Below, in pieces: positions 60,375-64,000 of a stretch of DNA of 64,000 nt. The stretch is from G016756615 sp050958605. GTDB taxonomy: Bacteria > Pseudomonadota > Alphaproteobacteria > Rhizobiales > Rhizobiaceae. The notes under the pieces were generated by a model. The model did no database searches and was not told the origin of the DNA. It saw only the letters and a list, made by a program, of their open reading frames with translations. The position numbers were made by a program, and so were the translations under genes. The DNA lies in NCBI RefSeq assembly GCF_050958605.1, contig NZ_JBJHDO010000001.1, positions 992,001 through 1,056,000 of the forward strand, in the 5' to 3' direction. Numbering within the stretch: the first letter of the stretch is position 1; each line of letters starts with the position of its first letter.

Positions 60375-61757
60375 ATGGCGACCCTCAGGATCGTTCCACG
60401 CTCACTGACCATCAGGGTCATTGCGCTTTCCACGATCTGGGCGGTTCTGGCGCTGATCGCCATCGCCACGGTCATCACAACGCTCTATCGCCAGGCAAGC
60501 GAACGCGGTTTCGAGAGCCTGCTTTCGGCGCATCTCTTCAACCTGATCGGCTCGGTGGGGGTTTCGGGCGGCGGATCGCTGATCGGCAGCCCCGACCTCG
60601 GCGATCTCAGGTTCTCCGAACCCGCTTCCGGATGGTATTGGTCGGTCGAGCCGGTTTCGGAGGGCCTCATCGGCGAGCTCCACTCGCCCTCCATGACGCG
60701 ATCGATCCCATCACCGCTGGTGTCGGAGGTTCCCTTCACTGCCCAATTCCAGCGCGGCTACACGGCCGAGGGTATTGCCGGCGAGAGGCTGCGGGTCATT
60801 GAAAGCGAGTTCGTTCTCGATATCCGCAATCGCATTGCGCGTTTTAGGGTCATGGGTAACCTGAGCGAGCTGGACGCAGAGATCGACAGTTTCGAGCGCC
60901 GCCTCTACACCTATCTGTCGATCTTCGGTGTCGGCATGATTGCCATCAATGCCGGGGCCATCTTGCTCGGACTGCAGCCGTTGCAGCGTGTGCGCAATGC
61001 TCTGGCCCAGGTTCGCGAAGGCACGGCTCAACGCCTTGACGGCAGTTTTCCTGCCGAGATCGAGCCGCTGGCCAACGAGACGAACGCCCTGATCGAGAAC
61101 AACCGGCGAATCGTCGAGCGCTCGCGGACGCAGGTCGGCAATCTCGCTCATTCCCTCAAGACGCCGCTGGCGGTGCTGCTCAACGAGGGCCGGCTTATCG
61201 GCGGAGACAAGGGCAGGCTCATCACCGAGCAGACCACGGCCATGCAGAAGCAACTCGATCACTATCTGCAGCGGGCGCGCATCGCCGCTCAGCGCGACAG
61301 CGTCGTCTATCGCACACCCGTCGGCACCTCGCTCAAGCGCATGATCCGAGTCATGGAGAAGCTCAATCCCAAGATCGGCATGCGGCTCTCTCTACCGTCC
61401 AACGAACTCCTGTTCGCCGGCGAACGCGAGGATCTCGAGGAGATTTCCGGGAATCTCCTGGAGAACGCGATGAAATGGGCTTCGTCTACAGTCGCGGTTT
61501 CGGTGACCGCTGGAGAGGAGCAGCAGCGCGACGCGACTTTCGTGCTGGCGATCGAGGATGACGGGCCTGGTATTCCGGAAGCCGAGGCGCGCGAGGCGCT
61601 GAAGCGGGGGAGACGGCTGGATGAGACCAAGCCGGGTACCGGTCTCGGGCTGGCAATCGTCGCCGACCTGATCAATGAATATGGCGGACGGCTGGCGCTG
61701 GAACGCTCCGCGCTGGGCGGGCTCAAGGCCATCGTCGAGCTCAAACGAGCGCAGTAA
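60375..61757 (+). CDS. feuQ: PhoQ-like sensor histidine kinase FeuQ
   Basis: The 460-residue kinase has an N-terminal membrane helix (about 17-36), a periplasmic sensing domain of ~150 residues, a second helix (about 180-198), a HAMP-like linker, the phospho-His in LAHSLKTPLAVLLNEG, and the ATPase N box (ISGNLLENAMKWA), G1 (EDDGPGIPEAE) and G2 (PGTGLGLAIV). The HSLKTPL box is typical of PhoQ/FeuQ. It phosphorylates FeuP and is the predicted target of FeuN in the periplasm. Confidence 0.93.
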   Translation: MATLRIVPRSLTIRVIALSTIWAVLALIAIATVITTLYRQASERGFESLLSAHLFNLIGSVGVSGGGSLIGSPDLGDLRFSEPASGWYWSVEPVSEGLIGELHSPSMTRSIPSPLVSEVPFTAQFQRGYTAEGIAGERLRVIESEFVLDIRNRIARFRVMGNLSELDAEIDSFERRLYTYLSIFGVGMIAINAGAILLGLQPLQRVRNALAQVREGTAQRLDGSFPAEIEPLANETNALIENNRRIVERSRTQVGNLAHSLKTPLAVLLNEGRLIGGDKGRLITEQTTAMQKQLDHYLQRARIAAQRDSVVYRTPVGTSLKRMIRVMEKLNPKIGMRLSLPSNELLFAGEREDLEEISGNLLENAMKWASSTVAVSVTAGEEQQRDATFVLAIEDDGPGIPEAEAREALKRGRRLDETKPGTGLGLAIVADLINEYGGRLALERSALGGLKAIVELKRAQ

Positions 61758-61878
61758 TTGTCGTCGAACGTAGGATAGCAACTTGGTCCAAATTCGGTCA
61801 AAGATCGGCATTAGCGGGTTTCGCTGTTGCGAGGACCTGGCTCGTTCAACCTCGAATTGTGGCAGACCGGTGCGGACG

Positions 61879-62316
61879 ATGAGATTTCAGGTGGCGGTGG
61901 TCGCCGGATTGCTGGCTGTTTCGGGCTGTACGACAATGGGGATCGGGCGCGGAACCAATGCAGGCTCCGGCGGCGCTATCAGCGAGGCGAAGCCCGAGCA
62001 GGTCGCCACGACGATCATCAGCGCCATGGGGGGAGGGCTGATCGGCGGCTCGATCGGCAATGGGCTCGACAATACCGAACGGCGCAGCGCGCTCGAGGCA
62101 GAGTACCGGGCGCTCGAACATACGCCGAGCGGACAGGTGGTGACCTGGCGCGGCGACGATGGACGGTATGGCGAAGTGGTCGCCGCTCAGCCCTACCGGG
62201 TTGGCTCGCAGGATTGCCGCCAATACAAGCATACGGTCATCGCCAACGGAGAGCCGAAGACGGTGCGTGGCACAGCCTGCCGCAATCCTGACGGCAGTTG
62301 GACACCTCTGACCTGA
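61879..62316 (+). CDS. Glycine-zipper outer-membrane lipoprotein (17 kDa surface antigen-like)
   Basis: The 145-residue protein has a lipoprotein signal ending VSGCTTMG, a Gly-rich two-transmembrane zipper (ISAMGGGLIGGSIGNGLDN), and a C-terminal domain with VTWRGDDGRYGEVV and two Cys (SQDCRQYKH, TACRNPDGSW) typical of RT0821/17 kDa surface antigens. It probably sits in the outer membrane facing the periplasm. It starts about 120 bases after feuQ. The upstream frame extension from 61783 has no protein character. Confidence 0.85.
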   Translation: MRFQVAVVAGLLAVSGCTTMGIGRGTNAGSGGAISEAKPEQVATTIISAMGGGLIGGSIGNGLDNTERRSALEAEYRALEHTPSGQVVTWRGDDGRYGEVVAAQPYRVGSQDCRQYKHTVIANGEPKTVRGTACRNPDGSWTPLT

Positions 62317-62413
62317 TCGGTCGCCAGATCCGGCGCGGAGCCGGCTGGCACTCGTCAATTGGCCGCATCACGTGATCATTGGCACCGGTCGCAGCAAGGG
62401 TTATGTCATCGGC

Positions 62414-63553
62414 ATGTTCTTCTGGTTTGCCGCAGCCTTGCTTACCCTTGCTGCCAGTCTGGCCGTGCTGATGCCGCTGGCACGTCGGGAGCCCGACCGG
62501 CCAGGCGCGGGCGAGCACGATCTCGAAGTCTACAAGGACCAACTCGCCGAGCTGGACCGGGACGCCGGCCGCGGCCTGATCCAGCCGTCGGAAGCTGGCG
62601 AGGCACGAGCTGAAATCGGCCGGCGCATTCTCAAGGTGGCTGCCGGCGCACAAGCTGGCGGCGAGCCGACAGGCCGGCTCGCGACGCGGCTCGTCGGCAT
62701 GGCCGCGGTGCTTGCCGTGCCGTTGGTGAGCTGGGCTTTTTACAGCTACCTCGGGTCGCCTGATCTACCATCCGAGCCTCTGCAGGCCCGACTGGAGGCC
62801 GATCCGGCGAAAAGTCCGGTCGAGGAACTGGTGGCACGGGCCGAAGCTCATCTGGCCGCCAATCCGGATGACGGCAAGGGATGGAACGTTCTGGCGCCGA
62901 TATATCTGCGCGTCGGGCGGTTCCAGGATGCCGTGACGGCCTACGGCAATGCGATCCGGCTGGAGGGCGCGACCGCGAATCGCGAGGCCGGGCTCGGCGA
63001 GGCTATCGCGGCAACGGCTGGAGGCGCCTTGAACCCCGAGGCGCGTGCGGCCTTCGAACGGGCCCTCAAGCTGGAGCCCGGCAATCCGAAGGCGCGATTC
63101 TTTCTTGCCGCTGCCTTGTCGCAGGACGGCCGCGTCGAGGAGGCGAGCGCCGGCTGGCGAGCCATGGTCGCGGATTTACCCGCCGATTCGCCGTGGCGCG
63201 CCGCAGCGAAGCAGGCCCTTGCCGAAACAACGAAACGCCTGACCGGGACCAGTGAACCCGCCGGATCGCCCGGCCCCTCGCAGGAGGACATGGATGCGGC
63301 AGCCTCGATGTCCGATGCCGACCGCACAGCCATGATCGAGACCATGGTCGCCAATCTGGACGAGAAGCTGCGGCAGAATCCCAAGGATCCGGAAGGATGG
63401 CGCAGACTGGTGCGTTCTTACATGGTGCTCGATCGCCGGACGGAAGCGGCGGCGGCGCTGGACCGCGGCGTCACGGCGCTGGGCGCCGGTAGCACCGATG
63501 CTGCCGCGCTGCTGGAGTTCGCCGCCGGACTGGGCCTGACGCGAACCGAGTAG
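62414..63553 (+). CDS. ccmI: Cytochrome c biogenesis protein CcmI
   Basis: CcmI (CycH) chaperones apocytochrome c to the haem ligation complex. The ~379 residues have an N-terminal membrane helix (MFFWFAAALLTLAASLAVLM), a charged cytoplasmic loop (DLEVYKDQLAELDRD), a second helix, and a periplasmic TPR region (NPDDGKGWNVLAPIYLRVGRFQDAVTAYGNAI, FLAAALSQDGRVEEA, PKDPEGWRRLVRSYMVLDR). The ATG at the first helix is chosen; a GTG 14 codons upstream is possible. It precedes ccmE by four bases. Its products serve the c-type cytochromes encoded near 11 kb. Confidence 0.9.
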   Translation: MFFWFAAALLTLAASLAVLMPLARREPDRPGAGEHDLEVYKDQLAELDRDAGRGLIQPSEAGEARAEIGRRILKVAAGAQAGGEPTGRLATRLVGMAAVLAVPLVSWAFYSYLGSPDLPSEPLQARLEADPAKSPVEELVARAEAHLAANPDDGKGWNVLAPIYLRVGRFQDAVTAYGNAIRLEGATANREAGLGEAIAATAGGALNPEARAAFERALKLEPGNPKARFFLAAALSQDGRVEEASAGWRAMVADLPADSPWRAAAKQALAETTKRLTGTSEPAGSPGPSQEDMDAAASMSDADRTAMIETMVANLDEKLRQNPKDPEGWRRLVRSYMVLDRRTEAAAALDRGVTALGAGSTDAAALLEFAAGLGLTRTE

Positions 63554-63557
63554 GACG

Positions 63558-63992
63558 ATGACACGCAAGCAGAAGAGATTGTCGGTGATTGGCGGGGCGC
63601 TGGCCTTTCTCGGCCTCGCCACCTTTCTGACGTTCTACGCGCTCGGACAGAAGGCGTCCTATTTCTATATGCCTGGCGATCTTGCCGAGAACCCTGTCGC
63701 GCAAGGCCAGCGCATCCGGTTGGGCGGCCTCGTAGCGAAAGGCTCGATCCAACGCGGACAGGGCACGGAGGTCGATTTCGCCGTCACCGACCAGGTCGAA
63801 ACCGTGAAGGTGGTCTATAACGGCATTCTGCCGGACCTTTTCCGGGAGGAGCAGGGTGTCATCACCGAAGGTAGCTTCGATGCCAGTGGCATCTTTATCG
63901 CAGACAGCGTTCTGGCCAAGCACGACGAAACCTACATGCCTAGGGAAGTCGCGGAAGGCCTGAAGGAAAAAGGCCTCTGGCAGGAGCAGTAG
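63558..63992 (+). CDS. ccmE: Cytochrome c maturation haem chaperone CcmE
   Basis: CcmE covalently binds haem on the periplasmic side and passes it to apocytochromes. The 144 residues have one N-terminal membrane helix (about residues 9-29), the OB-fold core (GQRIRLGGLVAKGSIQRG, VVYNGILPDLFREEQGVI) and the haem-binding His in VLAKHDETYMP. It follows ccmI by four bases. The operon should continue with ccmF and ccmH beyond the right edge. Confidence 0.96.
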   Translation: MTRKQKRLSVIGGALAFLGLATFLTFYALGQKASYFYMPGDLAENPVAQGQRIRLGGLVAKGSIQRGQGTEVDFAVTDQVETVKVVYNGILPDLFREEQGVITEGSFDASGIFIADSVLAKHDETYMPREVAEGLKEKGLWQEQ

Positions 63993-64000
63993 AGCGATGG

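Noticed and set aside
1..64000. tRNA, rRNA, CRISPR array, IS element, integrase, toxin-antitoxin or defence genes
   Set aside because: I looked for characteristic patterns (repeat-spacer spacing, DDE or serine/tyrosine recombinase motifs, short overlapping toxin-antitoxin pairs) and saw none; a tool-based scan (tRNAscan-SE, ISfinder, DefenseFinder) would settle it.

Overview
The window is high-GC chromosomal DNA from an alphaproteobacterium. It is most likely a member of the Rhizobiales near Mesorhizobium, Nitratireductor or other Phyllobacteriaceae. The supporting markers are a MucR/Ros zinc-finger regulator, a feuN-feuP-feuQ locus, DUF5330 and DUF2336 proteins, a TIGR03808-type Tat-exported repeat protein, and a RIME-like mosaic intergenic repeat. 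No rRNA, tRNA, CRISPR array, transposase or integrase was seen.

Layout. From 1 to 25 kb the content is mostly housekeeping: a truncated beta-helix protein, a Gre-type factor, the two methylmalonyl-CoA mutase subunits, a HerA/YjgR-type ATPase, an L,D-transpeptidase, a haloacid dehalogenase, a class IV aminotransferase, Fe/Mn superoxide dismutase and two c-type cytochromes. These are followed by a leftward oligopeptidase B-MFS-SET run with msrB upstream, then mucR, sufE, a DivJ-like histidine kinase overlapping a peptidoglycan-binding protein, and several small conserved proteins.

From 25 to 56 kb three solute-uptake and catabolism blocks lie side by side, each with its own regulator. Block A (25.2-34.1 kb, rightward) has an RpiR regulator, an enolase-superfamily enzyme, a creatininase-family amidohydrolase, a complete Dpp/Opp-type ABC importer and a RidA protein. 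Block B (34.3-44.9 kb, leftward) has a ribose-type binding protein, a zinc alcohol dehydrogenase, an FGGY kinase, a SorC-family regulator, the ABC ATPase and permease, deoxyribose-phosphate aldolase and an ALDH16-type aldehyde dehydrogenase; this looks like a 2-deoxy-sugar or related polyol pathway. Block C (46.7-56.2 kb) is divergent. To the left are an Ldh-family oxidoreductase, an iron-type alcohol dehydrogenase, a succinate-semialdehyde-type dehydrogenase and an alpha/beta hydrolase. To the right are a GntR regulator, a ribose-type ABC importer and a DJ-1/PfpI protein. A stand-alone aminotransferase with a large palindrome at its predicted transcription start lies between B and C.

From 56 to 64 kb the window returns to core functions: a RIME-like repeat, penicillin-binding protein 1A, an orphan DUF3168 (phage-tail/GTA-type) protein, feuNPQ, a lipoprotein, and the start of a ccmI-ccmE cytochrome c maturation operon that runs off the right edge.

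The strongest leads are non-coding. Each catabolic block has a plausible palindromic or repeated operator beside its regulator or first gene, and all three binding-protein genes are followed by a stem-loop before the next cistron. On the protein side, the enolase-superfamily member has His where the third metal ligand should be, and the ALDH16 enzyme is linked to deoC. No clearly new multi-gene system such as a defence or secretion system was found.
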